From Bacillota bacterium (lineage in GTDB: Bacteria; Bacillota; Clostridia; Acetivibrionales; JANLFN01): a stretch of DNA of 64,000 nucleotides. How positions within the stretch are numbered: the first letter of the stretch is position 1; every line of letters begins with the position of its first letter. A program made the translations under genes and the position numbers. Below the pieces are notes generated by a model that saw nothing but the letters and a program-made list of their open reading frames with translations, was not told where the DNA came from and ran no database searches. Positions 17,458 to 25,385 of this stretch are shown here, one piece after another. The stretch spans positions 1 through 64,000 of the forward strand of contig JAEWTV010000050.1 of assembly GCA_023397675.1 (NCBI GenBank), in the 5' to 3' direction.

Positions 17458-18869
17458 TAAAAAGAGGCATACACTTTAAGCTGTGGATAGGAATGATGGC
17501 TTTAGTCTTTGTGGTTATCATACTTTTATGGATGTTTCAGATAGTATTTCTTAAGAGTTTCTATACAAATATTCATATATCTGATATGAAAAGTGAAGCG
17601 TACTCAATAGTAAAGTTTGCTGACAAAAGCGACAAACAGGAATTAAAAAACAAACTTGACGAATTTTCTTTTAACAACAATTTAAGTGCAGAATTACTTG
17701 ATAAAAACGGAAATTCAATTTATTTGGCCGGCTCTCAGAGTATGAATGGGCAGATGCCAATGATGAACAACCGGTCGAGAACCGATATACTTAATCAAGC
17801 TCTTTCAGGGACAGAGTCGGAGGTTCAGCTTACTCATCCGCGCTTTGGAAATAAATTTATGTTGATCGGATTGCCCATTGATATAAATAATCAAATTTCA
17901 GGTGCACTATTAATAAATCTTCCTTTGGCGCCTGTTGAGGATACGGTCACTATTCTGAAACAGCAGCTTTTATACATAACCGTTATTTTGCTTGCGGCTT
18001 CTTTGTTAATATCCTTTATTATTTCACGCAGCTTTACGAAGCCTATTCTTCAGATAAAAAGAGTATCCGAATCAATGGCATCCGGCGATTTTTCAGTCAG
18101 GATAGATACAAATAAGAGGGATGAGTTGGGTAAGCTGGCCGAAACAATAAACTATATGGGACAGCAATTATCAAAGATTGAAAATCTCAGAAAAGATCTC
18201 ATTGCAAATGTTTCACATGAACTCAGAACTCCGCTCAGCCTTATACGCGGATATGCGGAGACAATAAGAGATGTAACCGGTAATGTGCAGGAAAAACGTG
18301 ATAAGCAGTTGGGAATAATTATTGAAGAAACTGAACGCTTAAGCGGGATTGTTGACGATATTCTAAATCTTTCACAGCTTCAGACGGGATATAGTAAATT
18401 GAATAAAAGCACATTTGTTATACAGGAACTGCTTAAGAATGTAGTGCCAAAGTATGATGACTTACGTGAAAAATCTGAGATCGACATTGCTCTTAATGGA
18501 GACGGTAATATCCTTGTAGAAGCCGATAAAAGCAGAATGGAGCAGGTATTACATAATCTTATCAACAATGCCTTGAACCATACTCCAAAAGGCGGCAAAA
18601 TAACTATCGGAATAATTGATAAAATTGAAACCGTTAAAATTGAGGTAACCGATACCGGAGCAGGTATAGAGCAGGAAGACATTCCTCATATTTGGGACAG
18701 GTATTACAGAGCAGAAAATAAGAAGGAGAAGAAAATCGGCGGTTCAGGCTTGGGCCTTGCAATTGTAAAGGGTGTACTCCAAGCACATGAAGCTCAATTC
18801 GGGGTGGAAAGTATAATTGGTACTGGAACTACCTTCTGGTTTGAAATAGGAAAAGCAACCACAGAATAA
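17454..18869 (+). CDS. Membrane sensor histidine kinase
   Basis: A 471-residue kinase. Two membrane helices (about 10-32 and 172-193) enclose an extracytoplasmic sensor region of about 140 residues with a Met-rich stretch (SMNGQMPMMNN). HAMP, HisKA with NVSHELRTPLSLIRGYAE, and HATPase with the N-box NNALNHTPKGG and G-boxes TGAGI and GGSGLGLAIVKG follow. The Met-rich patch in the sensor could suggest metal or redox sensing; that is speculation. Its gene overlaps the response regulator gene. Confidence 0.92.
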   Translation: MIKRGIHFKLWIGMMALVFVVIILLWMFQIVFLKSFYTNIHISDMKSEAYSIVKFADKSDKQELKNKLDEFSFNNNLSAELLDKNGNSIYLAGSQSMNGQMPMMNNRSRTDILNQALSGTESEVQLTHPRFGNKFMLIGLPIDINNQISGALLINLPLAPVEDTVTILKQQLLYITVILLAASLLISFIISRSFTKPILQIKRVSESMASGDFSVRIDTNKRDELGKLAETINYMGQQLSKIENLRKDLIANVSHELRTPLSLIRGYAETIRDVTGNVQEKRDKQLGIIIEETERLSGIVDDILNLSQLQTGYSKLNKSTFVIQELLKNVVPKYDDLREKSEIDIALNGDGNILVEADKSRMEQVLHNLINNALNHTPKGGKITIGIIDKIETVKIEVTDTGAGIEQEDIPHIWDRYYRAENKKEKKIGGSGLGLAIVKGVLQAHEAQFGVESIIGTGTTFWFEIGKATTE

Positions 18870-18893
18870 AGGTTTTCATCTATCTTTCAGTGT

Positions 18894-18913
18894 TTTATCA
18901 AACTTTTATCACA
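18894..18913 (+). promoter_or_regulatory. Direct-repeat response-regulator site, copy 2
   Basis: This is the same 20-base sequence as at 16684-16703. It lies about 55-75 bases before the DUF2680 gene, placing that gene in the regulon of the upstream two-component system. Confidence 0.7.
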
Positions 18914-18967
18914 ATTACTCTTTAAAATGAAAATATAAACAAAATACATTTAAGGAGTGTAATATAC

Positions 18968-19450
18968 ATGAAGAAATTTAAAAAGTTTGCAGCGGTATTA
19001 GTAGCAGTAGGAATTTTAGGAACTGCAGCAATAGTTTATGCAGAAGCCACAGCAAAGACTCCGGCGGAAATTATTTCGGGATTGACCGGTAAAACGCTGG
19101 AAGACGTCGTTAAAGAAAGAGCAGATGGAAAGACATATGGAACAATTGCCAATGAGGCTGGTAAGCTTGATGAATTCAAGTCACAAATACTTGAACAGAA
19201 AAAGGCCATACTTGATGAAAGGGTAAAAGCCGGTACACTTACACAGCAGCAGGCAGATCAAATTTATAATAACATCAAGAACAATCAAGCTACATGTGAC
19301 GGAACTGGAAATGCAAGATTGGGAAGAAATAACGGCATGGGCGTAGGAAATGGCAGCGGAATGGGACAGGGCAGAGGAACAGGCCGTGGAATGGGCCAAA
19401 GAAACGGATCAGGAACTTGTCAGGGATTTGGTGCAAGCTATAACAAATAA
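18968..19450 (+). CDS. DUF2680-like secreted protein with Gly/Met-rich tail
   Basis: A 160-residue exported protein. Signal peptide residues 1-26 end in VYAEA. The middle (about 30-105) has the TPAEIISGLTGKTLEDVVKE and GTLTQQQADQI blocks of DUF2680. The tail (about 115-160) is rich in Gly, Asn, Met and Arg with repeated GMGQGRG-like units, and two Cys occur in the tail region. Function is unknown; the helical repeats recall periplasmic stress proteins of the CpxP/Spy type, but that is analogy only. AAGGAGTG precedes the ATG, and a direct-repeat operator shared with the two-component genes lies upstream. Confidence 0.82.
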   Translation: MKKFKKFAAVLVAVGILGTAAIVYAEATAKTPAEIISGLTGKTLEDVVKERADGKTYGTIANEAGKLDEFKSQILEQKKAILDERVKAGTLTQQQADQIYNNIKNNQATCDGTGNARLGRNNGMGVGNGSGMGQGRGTGRGMGQRNGSGTCQGFGASYNK

Positions 19451-19460
19451 ATGATAATTA

Positions 19461-19507
19461 AAAGCTGTAAGGTGCTTGGTAATGTGTTTCCTTACAGCTT
19501 TCTTTTA
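19461..19507 (+). terminator. Terminator between the DUF2680 and Fe-S protein genes
   Basis: AAAGCTGTAAGG (19461-19472) pairs with CCTTACAGCTTT (19490-19501), followed by TCTTTT. Partial read-through could still feed the next gene. Confidence 0.75.
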
Positions 19508-19536
19508 TATGGATTGATGTAAAGGGGGAATATTAT

Positions 19537-20679
19537 TTGAAAAATAAAATGATTATTTATATACGATGGCTTCTCTTAGCAGCTTTTGTGATTCTTGTTA
19601 CTATAGCTTCTTATCTGCACATTGCGAACGGAGGCGGAAAATCTCCTTCAATTCATGCTTTATGCCCATATGGAGGACTTGAAAGTCTATTTCAGGTATT
19701 CACTACAGGAAGCTTTATAAGTAAAATATTTGCCGGAACTATGATTTTATTTGGAATAACGGTTGTACTCGCAATAGTATTCAGAAGAAGTTTTTGCGGG
19801 CTTATATGTCCTTTTGGAGCTATTCAGGAGTTTTTTGCAAAAATAGGACAGAAAATTTTCAAAAAAAAATTTATAATTCATCCCAAAATAGATAAGCCTT
19901 TAAGATACCTTAAATATTTAATTTTAGTTGTTACTATCGTCTATGCGTGGAAAACAGTTGGACTATGGATGGCACCATATGATCCGTGGTCAGCATATTC
20001 ACATTTACCTGAAGGGCTGGATAGTGTATGGAGTGAATCGGCAATTGGTTTAATACTTCTTGGGGTTACATTGATAGGTTCATTGCTATATGACAGGTTT
20101 TTCTGCAAATACCTTTGCCCAATGGGTGCCTTGTACGGGATTATAGCTAAAATAAGTCCATTTAGGATAAAACGTAACGCAAATATTTGTATAAATTGCG
20201 GAAAGTGCAGTAAAGTATGCCCTATGAATATTAATGTCAAGGATTTAAATGAGGTAAAAAGCGCAGAATGTATCAATTGTCAAACTTGTGTATTGAACTG
20301 TCCAAAGAAAGGTGCACTGGAAAACAAGATGGTAAGAAAACCTTTGAAGCCTGTAATTGTTATTTTGGCAGTTTTGATTATATTCTTTGGGTCCATCATT
20401 GTATTTCAGTTGTCAGGAGATTATAAACTTCTGCCTGAAAAGGTCGGGGAAGGACAAACTGTAAGCTTGGATCAGGTCAAGGGGTATATGACAATAAAGG
20501 AAGCTGCCCAAGCAACGGGTATTGGACTTGAAGATTTCTACAAGAAATATATGATACCGGACAATGTTTCTAAAGAAACAATGATGAAGGAAATCAATAA
20601 ATTTGCAAAGGATTATAGCTTCGATGAAATCAAACAAAGTATCGGAAATTCCACTGGTGATATAGAAACTGAAAAATAG
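19537..20679 (+). CDS. NapH/YccM-like membrane 4Fe-4S ferredoxin protein
   Basis: A 380-residue membrane electron carrier. Four or five helices are interrupted by two C-x3-CP motifs (CGLICPFGA, CKYLCPMGA) typical of NapH, NosR and YccM. Two 4Fe-4S clusters follow (CINCGKCSKVCP and CINCQTCVLNCP), then one more helix and a soluble C-terminal domain (about 305-380) with a helix-turn-helix-like MTIKEAAQATGIGLEDF. It probably passes electrons across or into the membrane; the partner is unknown. The start is TTG behind GGGGGAA. It is probably part of the response to the two-component system upstream. Confidence 0.87.
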   Translation: MKNKMIIYIRWLLLAAFVILVTIASYLHIANGGGKSPSIHALCPYGGLESLFQVFTTGSFISKIFAGTMILFGITVVLAIVFRRSFCGLICPFGAIQEFFAKIGQKIFKKKFIIHPKIDKPLRYLKYLILVVTIVYAWKTVGLWMAPYDPWSAYSHLPEGLDSVWSESAIGLILLGVTLIGSLLYDRFFCKYLCPMGALYGIIAKISPFRIKRNANICINCGKCSKVCPMNINVKDLNEVKSAECINCQTCVLNCPKKGALENKMVRKPLKPVIVILAVLIIFFGSIIVFQLSGDYKLLPEKVGEGQTVSLDQVKGYMTIKEAAQATGIGLEDFYKKYMIPDNVSKETMMKEINKFAKDYSFDEIKQSIGNSTGDIETEK

Positions 20680-20739
20680 AGGCCAGCATTTTAGATTAAT
20701 AACTGTTTTGTATGTTAATTTAATAAATAAAAAATAAAT

Positions 20740-20789
20740 ACAGCCAAGTCATATAAGATTTAAAATTATATGATTTGGCTGTATTGTTT
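20740..20789. terminator. Bidirectional terminator between convergent genes
   Basis: ACAGCCAAGTCATATAA pairs with TTATATGATTTGGCTGT (ending near 20782, with one G-T pair), followed by ATTGTTTT on the plus strand. It separates the Fe-S protein gene from the reverse-strand operon. Confidence 0.8.
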
Positions 20790-20935
20790 TACGGTAGCCT
20801 CTTCAAAACTCCTTCTATTGCTGCACAATCTTTACATCCGTCTTTAGCACCGCCATCCTTGCAGGTTTGAAGACAGTGGTTTATTGATTTCTTCAAAAGC
20901 TCTATTTCTTTCTCATTGAGTGAAAGTGTAAACAT
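20789..20935 (-). CDS. Small Cys-containing protein (48 residues)
   Basis: A short reading frame with ATG at 20935 behind AAAGGCGG and a TAA at 20789-20791. It encodes 48 residues: an amphipathic N-terminal helix and four Cys (21, 25, 34, 37) in C-x3-C and C-x2-C spacing, which would suit metal or Fe-S binding. No family is recognised. It lies 75 bases downstream of the thioredoxin-thioredoxin reductase gene on the same strand and may be the last gene of that operon. Confidence 0.6.
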   Translation of the reverse strand: MFTLSLNEKEIELLKKSINHCLQTCKDGGAKDGCKDCAAIEGVLKRLP

Positions 20936-21009
20936 GACATATCCGCCTTTCTTTTAGGAGTACCTAATATTAATATATAGTATCTCCATCAGAAATGGTG
21001 AATAAACGT

Positions 21010-22293
21010 TTATTTATTGTTTACAATATAACGTTCTGCCATTATTCCAGCAACAGCTCCGTCAGCAGCTGCAGTAACAACCTGTCTTATGGGTTTGGTC
21101 CTGATATCACCTGCAACAAATACACCATCTACGCTGGTGTTTGTATATTCGGAGGCTTTGATATAACCCCAGTTGTCAATATCCAATTGCCCTTTATACA
21201 ATATTGACATTGGCTCTGTACCTATATAAACAAATGCTCCTTCAGTGGGTATTTCTGAAAGTTCTTTGGTTTTTAGGTTTTCAATCACAACACTTGTAAG
21301 TGCGTGTCCCTGCCCATTGACCTTCCTTACTTCAGAATCCCATATGACATCAATCTTCTCATTCGTAAATGCTTCTTCCTGTGCCGTCTTGGATGCCTGG
21401 AAATTATCAAACTGATGAATGATGGTAACATGTGACGCAAACTTTGTGAGGAACACTGCTTCTTCAACAGCCGAGTTTCCTCCTCCGACAACTACAACCT
21501 TCCTGTCCTGATACATTGAGCCGTCACAGGTTGCACAATAGTGTACACCACGGCCTTTGAATTCATCTGCATTTTCTGCCGGCAAAGCCCTTGGCCGTGC
21601 ACCTGAAGCTATAATAACTGCTTTTGCGTAATATTCGGTATCTTCTGTACGAACAAATTTTGTACTACCTGAAAGCTTTACTTCTGAAACTTCTTTCAGG
21701 TCATCAATTCTTGCTCCAAAGGATTTTGCCTGTTCACGCATGTTCTGGATGATTTCCTTACCACGTACTACACCGGGAGTTCCGGGATAGTTGGCTACAT
21801 GATAGGTAGAAGCTGTTTGTCCGCCTGGCACGCTTTCATCAATAACTACTGTATTCATCTTTGCTCTGGAAGCGTATATGGCGGCTGAAAGCCCGGCAGC
21901 ACCTGCACCAAGGATAAGAACGTCACAATCTACACGTTTAATTTCCTCCTTTGGAATTACATCTCCAAGGATATCTTCAATTGCTTTCCTTACCTGTGGC
22001 TTGTTCATAAAGCCGTTAAGCCTTGACCCGACTTCTTTGCCATCCTTATAGAAAAGGACTGTGGGGCTGCTGGAAACATTAATGCTTTTGGCAAATTCGC
22101 GGTTTGCCTGGCGCAAGATCTTAACAAACTTGATATGATCCCCGTACTTTTCAGCCATTTTTTCATATATTGGAGCAAGTACTTCACATGGAGCACAGTC
22201 CTCAGAATAAAAATCAACAATTACAGGTATGCTGCTCTTTAAAACCACACTTTCAAATTCGTCCGCATTGATGTGTATTATCCTTTCGCTCAT
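21010..22293 (-). CDS. Thioredoxin-thioredoxin reductase fusion protein
   Basis: A 427-residue fusion. Residues 1-108 are a thioredoxin domain with active site CAPC (33-36, preceded by Asp instead of Trp). Residues 120-427 are a thioredoxin reductase with FAD motif GAGAAG (129-134), redox pair CATC (253-256), nucleotide motif VVGGGNSA and the final FAD motif GVFVAGD. The usual NADPH-binding HRR-x-x-FRA is HQFDNFQA here, so the arginines that hold the 2'-phosphate are missing; NADH, ferredoxin or another donor is likely. Its ATG overlaps the stop of the radical SAM gene (ATGA), so the two proteins are translationally coupled, pointing to a dedicated reductant role. Confidence 0.93.
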   Translation of the reverse strand: MSERIIHINADEFESVVLKSSIPVIVDFYSEDCAPCEVLAPIYEKMAEKYGDHIKFVKILRQANREFAKSINVSSSPTVLFYKDGKEVGSRLNGFMNKPQVRKAIEDILGDVIPKEEIKRVDCDVLILGAGAAGLSAAIYASRAKMNTVVIDESVPGGQTASTYHVANYPGTPGVVRGKEIIQNMREQAKSFGARIDDLKEVSEVKLSGSTKFVRTEDTEYYAKAVIIASGARPRALPAENADEFKGRGVHYCATCDGSMYQDRKVVVVGGGNSAVEEAVFLTKFASHVTIIHQFDNFQASKTAQEEAFTNEKIDVIWDSEVRKVNGQGHALTSVVIENLKTKELSEIPTEGAFVYIGTEPMSILYKGQLDIDNWGYIKASEYTNTSVDGVFVAGDIRTKPIRQVVTAAADGAVAGIMAERYIVNNK

Positions 22294-24506
22294 AAGTCCA
22301 TCCGTCCTTTCAATACATTAAATTGTGGGAAGTAAGGGCACTTAGCATTTATACAGTCTTTATTTTTACCATATTGTTTACATACATATTCAGACTTGGG
22401 AATACCATTAAAATAATCAGTAACATTCATAAATGATTCAATTGAAGTAATGGCTTCACGTTTACAACATCTGGGGCCACCATGCCTGCCTATCTCCAAT
22501 AGTGCATGACCTGTAGCAATATTCGCATTGCCACGCTTACTGCTTGACATGGGCGTCGCACCTTCAATAATTGATACAGCAATACCAGCCCCGGTTGCTG
22601 AGCCGCAATTTCCAAGGAAACCACAACTTCCGCCTTTAATATCTTTTCCACGTTTTATTGCTTCTTTTATCTTTAATGAATCTTTTTTTCCTGATATATT
22701 CTGATGCGCTGTCACCAAAACAGCGGGTACTATGCTGTGATATTCCGGCCCATGCATGTTTAACCCAGGAAGCTCAAATACTTTCTGCACCAGCTTTACA
22801 GGATTGGTCTCACTGCTGGAAATCAACAGATGTTCAACCTTTCCGAGAATATCAAGGCTGTGGCATGTATCACATATAAAATGACCATTGGGACATCTTA
22901 CATGAGTTTCAAAAGTATTTCCGCAAATGTCGCAAAGCTCTTTTGAAGTTGAATCACTTGAATATTCAAGTTCCTGTCCGCAAATCATACAGCCTTCCGT
23001 TTTCTTTGATTCACAGCAGGAATCTGATTTATCTGGCTGTGTTGATGGCTTCGTGACGTTATCATTACAGCTACAGGCTGATTTAGTGGATTCTGGAGCA
23101 CAGCAACTATTATCGGACTTTATTTCATTATCTGAATTATTTTCCTCTGACATAGCTCTAATATCATTAATATAATAATTGATGCCTATTTCCAGCAACT
23201 CCTGAATTGGCCTGCAATCAGGGGAAAGTATGTTTCCATTATTATGGTTTGCTGCAACAACACCGCAGCCTCCGCCGCAAATAATATCATACTTGCAATC
23301 CCTACATTTGGAGATGCTTTTTACATCTCTTGTCTGCCAGGTTTTTATTGCATCGTTGTTCAATCTGACCTCAGGCCAGTAGGTTCCGAGAAGATATTCT
23401 TCACGTCCGCAGCTTGCCGTACATCCATATATATCACCGTAAAGGTCAAATACCCATTCGGTTTTGCAGGCAGGGCAGGTATCAAAGCTGGCCATATACA
23501 TTTCACCTGTATCTACAAGGTGACGTATTCCCTTAAAGTCAGGCCTGTGGAATTTTGCAAGAACAGGGTATTCCTTGCTTAATGAAGCAAATTCTCCCCA
23601 AAGCTCTACCTGTGTCATCAGATGCTGAGGTTTTGAATAGCATTCAAACAATTCATAGTTTCTGCCTATTTGGGTTTTGAAAAGTTTGGACGGCAAATCC
23701 AGCCATCCTTTTTTATCAAGGAATTCCGCCAGATTTACTATATCCGCTATGTTTTCAGTATCAACAACAGAACGTAAGTTTACGGGCATTTCGTTTTTTA
23801 CTGCAGCTTCTATTCCCGCAATAACCCTGTCAAAGGTTCCTTTTTTGTTGGAAGTGGCTCTTCTTTTGTCATGTGTATCCTTGCTTCCATCAAGTGTGAA
23901 CTGGATTTCCTTTATTCTTACCTTTTTTAGAATATCAATATATTCGGTAAAGTCATATCCGTTTGTTACGGCTGATAATTCATAACCTTCTTCTGAACAC
24001 CTGTCCACAATATATTTGATTAGTTCCCGCTGTGCCGGAGAGTTTATAAGTGGTTCTCCGCCGAATAGTGTAATGAAGGGTTTCTGAAGTTTATCTGAAA
24101 AGTTTTCTCTTGCATAATCAAAAAAAGCATCTACTGTTTCTTTTGATATTAATGATGGTTTTCCATCTATTCCATGCTGGAAGCAATAAGTGCATGCCAA
24201 ATTGCAGCCATAGGACGGCACCAGCATCAGCTGTACCTGTGAGTTGTCAATTTCATTATTAAATTCTTTGTATGCCTTATTAATTGCGCTTTCCTCATCT
24301 TCGGCCGTTTTAAATACATATCCGCGTTCTAAAAGATAGGAGTAAAAATTATTATCAATTGAAAATCCTTCACTGATTTTTAAAAACTTATTGTAATCAT
24401 TGTTATCCATTAAATCAAAGCTTCCTGAAATAGGATTAAGTATAGCATATTCAGGTTTGCTTGAATTTTTTATCTTAACAATTATATTGTTTCTGGCTAT
24501 AATCAT
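22290..24506 (-). CDS. Radical SAM/SPASM protein fused to DUF5714
   Basis: A 738-residue protein. Residues 1-85 resemble the peptide-recognition region of rSAM maturases. The radical SAM core (about 93-300) has C101-x3-C105-x2-C108, then GGEPL. A SPASM region (344-431) carries nine Cys, including CPAC, CTASC and CRDCKYDIICGGGC, for auxiliary clusters. A Ser/Cys-rich linker (455-505; SCC, CSC, SCC) leads to a zinc-ribbon-like segment (506-548) and a C-terminal DUF5714 domain with MHGPEYH, GGSCGFLGNCGSATGAG and GGPRCCKR. SPASM proteins usually modify peptides, and a Cys-rich peptide is encoded just upstream. ATG at 24506 follows AGGAGGTC; upstream codons lack support. The stop overlaps the thioredoxin reductase start. 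Confidence 0.92.
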   Translation of the reverse strand: MIIARNNIIVKIKNSSKPEYAILNPISGSFDLMDNNDYNKFLKISEGFSIDNNFYSYLLERGYVFKTAEDEESAINKAYKEFNNEIDNSQVQLMLVPSYGCNLACTYCFQHGIDGKPSLISKETVDAFFDYARENFSDKLQKPFITLFGGEPLINSPAQRELIKYIVDRCSEEGYELSAVTNGYDFTEYIDILKKVRIKEIQFTLDGSKDTHDKRRATSNKKGTFDRVIAGIEAAVKNEMPVNLRSVVDTENIADIVNLAEFLDKKGWLDLPSKLFKTQIGRNYELFECYSKPQHLMTQVELWGEFASLSKEYPVLAKFHRPDFKGIRHLVDTGEMYMASFDTCPACKTEWVFDLYGDIYGCTASCGREEYLLGTYWPEVRLNNDAIKTWQTRDVKSISKCRDCKYDIICGGGCGVVAANHNNGNILSPDCRPIQELLEIGINYYINDIRAMSEENNSDNEIKSDNSCCAPESTKSACSCNDNVTKPSTQPDKSDSCCESKKTEGCMICGQELEYSSDSTSKELCDICGNTFETHVRCPNGHFICDTCHSLDILGKVEHLLISSSETNPVKLVQKVFELPGLNMHGPEYHSIVPAVLVTAHQNISGKKDSLKIKEAIKRGKDIKGGSCGFLGNCGSATGAGIAVSIIEGATPMSSSKRGNANIATGHALLEIGRHGGPRCCKREAITSIESFMNVTDYFNGIPKSEYVCKQYGKNKDCINAKCPYFPQFNVLKGRMDL

Positions 24507-24529
24507 TTCTGACCTCCTGTAAAGTAGTA

Positions 24530-24552
24530 GAGACGGCTTTACCAGCCGCCTC
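24530..24552 (-). terminator. Attenuator-like hairpin between peptide and rSAM genes
   Basis: Read on the reverse strand, GAGGCGGC and GCCGTCTC arms flank TGGTAAA. There is no T-run of full terminator quality. A hairpin between precursor and maturase genes often raises precursor mRNA over maturase mRNA, which would fit here. Confidence 0.5.
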
Positions 24553-24559
24553 ACAAAAC

Positions 24560-24667
24560 TTAGTCGTGGCATCCGGCCACAATCTTTGAAGATTTACTGC
24601 AGCATTGGGCAGTAGTGAATTTGTTGCAGCAGCTTTTGGAAGCAGCTTTTTTAGTAACCTTTTTCAT
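24560..24667 (-). CDS. 35-residue Cys-rich peptide, candidate rSAM substrate
   Basis: A short gene on the reverse strand with GGAGGTG six bases before ATG (24665-24667) and TAA at 24560-24562. The peptide has a very basic N-terminus (MKKVTKKAASK) and five Cys at 13, 14, 22, 23 and 33, two of them in CC pairs, and ends in GCHD. It lies between the methyltransferase gene and the radical SAM/SPASM gene, the usual place of a precursor peptide. Fewer than 30 bases separate it from the methyltransferase gene. It does not look like SCIFF by length or spacing, and I recognise no known family. A role as modified peptide or metal-binding peptide is inference; the gene call rests on ribosome binding site, codon frame and context. 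Confidence 0.75.
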   Translation of the reverse strand: MKKVTKKAASKSCCNKFTTAQCCSKSSKIVAGCHD

Positions 24668-24693
24668 TGTTTCACCTCCATAAGATAAAAACT

Positions 24694-25341
24694 TTAACGT
24701 AAAATATTACAACAGCCATTTTTATTTTTAGTAGCCATCAAGGTAAGGCTGATGAAATCATATCCATTCTTTAAGTATTCTCTGCGTTTTAGAATATTTA
24801 CATCACAAAAACCAGCGGATTTTATACTATCGAGGTATTCATCTTCGGTTATAGCTCCCCCGAAGCATTGTGCCCATGCTTCAGCATCATTTTTTACTTC
24901 AGGTGGAAGAGGGTGCTTTGTAACTGCATCGGAAATTACAAATCTTCCTCCATACTTCAGTACCCTGTATATTTCGTTATAAACCCTGTTTTTATTCTTC
25001 GCATGGTTTATTACGCAGTTACTCATTACAGCATCAAATACAGAGTCTTCAAAAGGCAATTTCTCAATGTCACCTTTTATAAACCATGCATTTGAAACAC
25101 CTATGCCATCTGCATTTACATGTGCTGCATCAATCATTGCCTGAGTAATATCCATTCCTACTACTTTTCCTTCAGGGCCTGTATATATTGCAGCCTGAAT
25201 GGTATCTTCACCTCTACCGCATCCTAAATCCAATATATTTTCACCAGGTTTAATATTTAGAAAGCCGATATTACTGCCGCAGCTAAGGTTACAACTGCTT
25301 GAACTTTCTTCGGTATACCTGTCTATTATTTTATCAATCAT
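24694..25341 (-). CDS. ArsM-like SAM-dependent methyltransferase
   Basis: A 215-residue class I methyltransferase. SAM motif I is ILDLGCGRGEDT (36-47), with GMDIT as the acidic motif. The sequence has the ArsM-type blocks SNCVIN (Cys109) and AWAQCFGGA (Cys159); the 50-residue gap equals that between Cys174 and Cys224, the As(III)-binding pair of algal ArsM, as I recall them. An extra CNLSC lies near the N-terminus (17-21) and CC near the C-terminus. Arsenite or another thiophilic metalloid is a possible substrate, but many UbiE-like enzymes share these motifs and the peptide next door is an alternative. ATG at 25341 follows AAAGGGG. It is the first gene of the operon and sits under a CsoR-type operator. 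Confidence 0.83.
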   Translation of the reverse strand: MIDKIIDRYTEESSSSCNLSCGSNIGFLNIKPGENILDLGCGRGEDTIQAAIYTGPEGKVVGMDITQAMIDAAHVNADGIGVSNAWFIKGDIEKLPFEDSVFDAVMSNCVINHAKNKNRVYNEIYRVLKYGGRFVISDAVTKHPLPPEVKNDAEAWAQCFGGAITEDEYLDSIKSAGFCDVNILKRREYLKNGYDFISLTLMATKNKNGCCNILR

Positions 25342-25356
25342 AATATGACCCCTTTC

Positions 25357-25385
25357 TTTATATACCCCATATGGGTATATATTAA
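25357..25385 (-). promoter_or_regulatory. Promoter with embedded CsoR-type operator of the peptide operon
   Basis: On the reverse strand, TTAATA (25385-25380) and TATAAA (25362-25357) are 17 bases apart. The palindrome ATATACCC-CATATG-GGTATAT (25360-25380) fills the spacer, the same design as at the glutaredoxin promoter. It predicts CsoR control of the methyltransferase-peptide-rSAM-reductase operon. Confidence 0.75.

Noticed and set aside
23677..23985. Plus-strand frames inside the radical SAM gene
   Set aside because: Antisense shadows with no ribosome binding site; the reverse-strand frame has clear motifs throughout.
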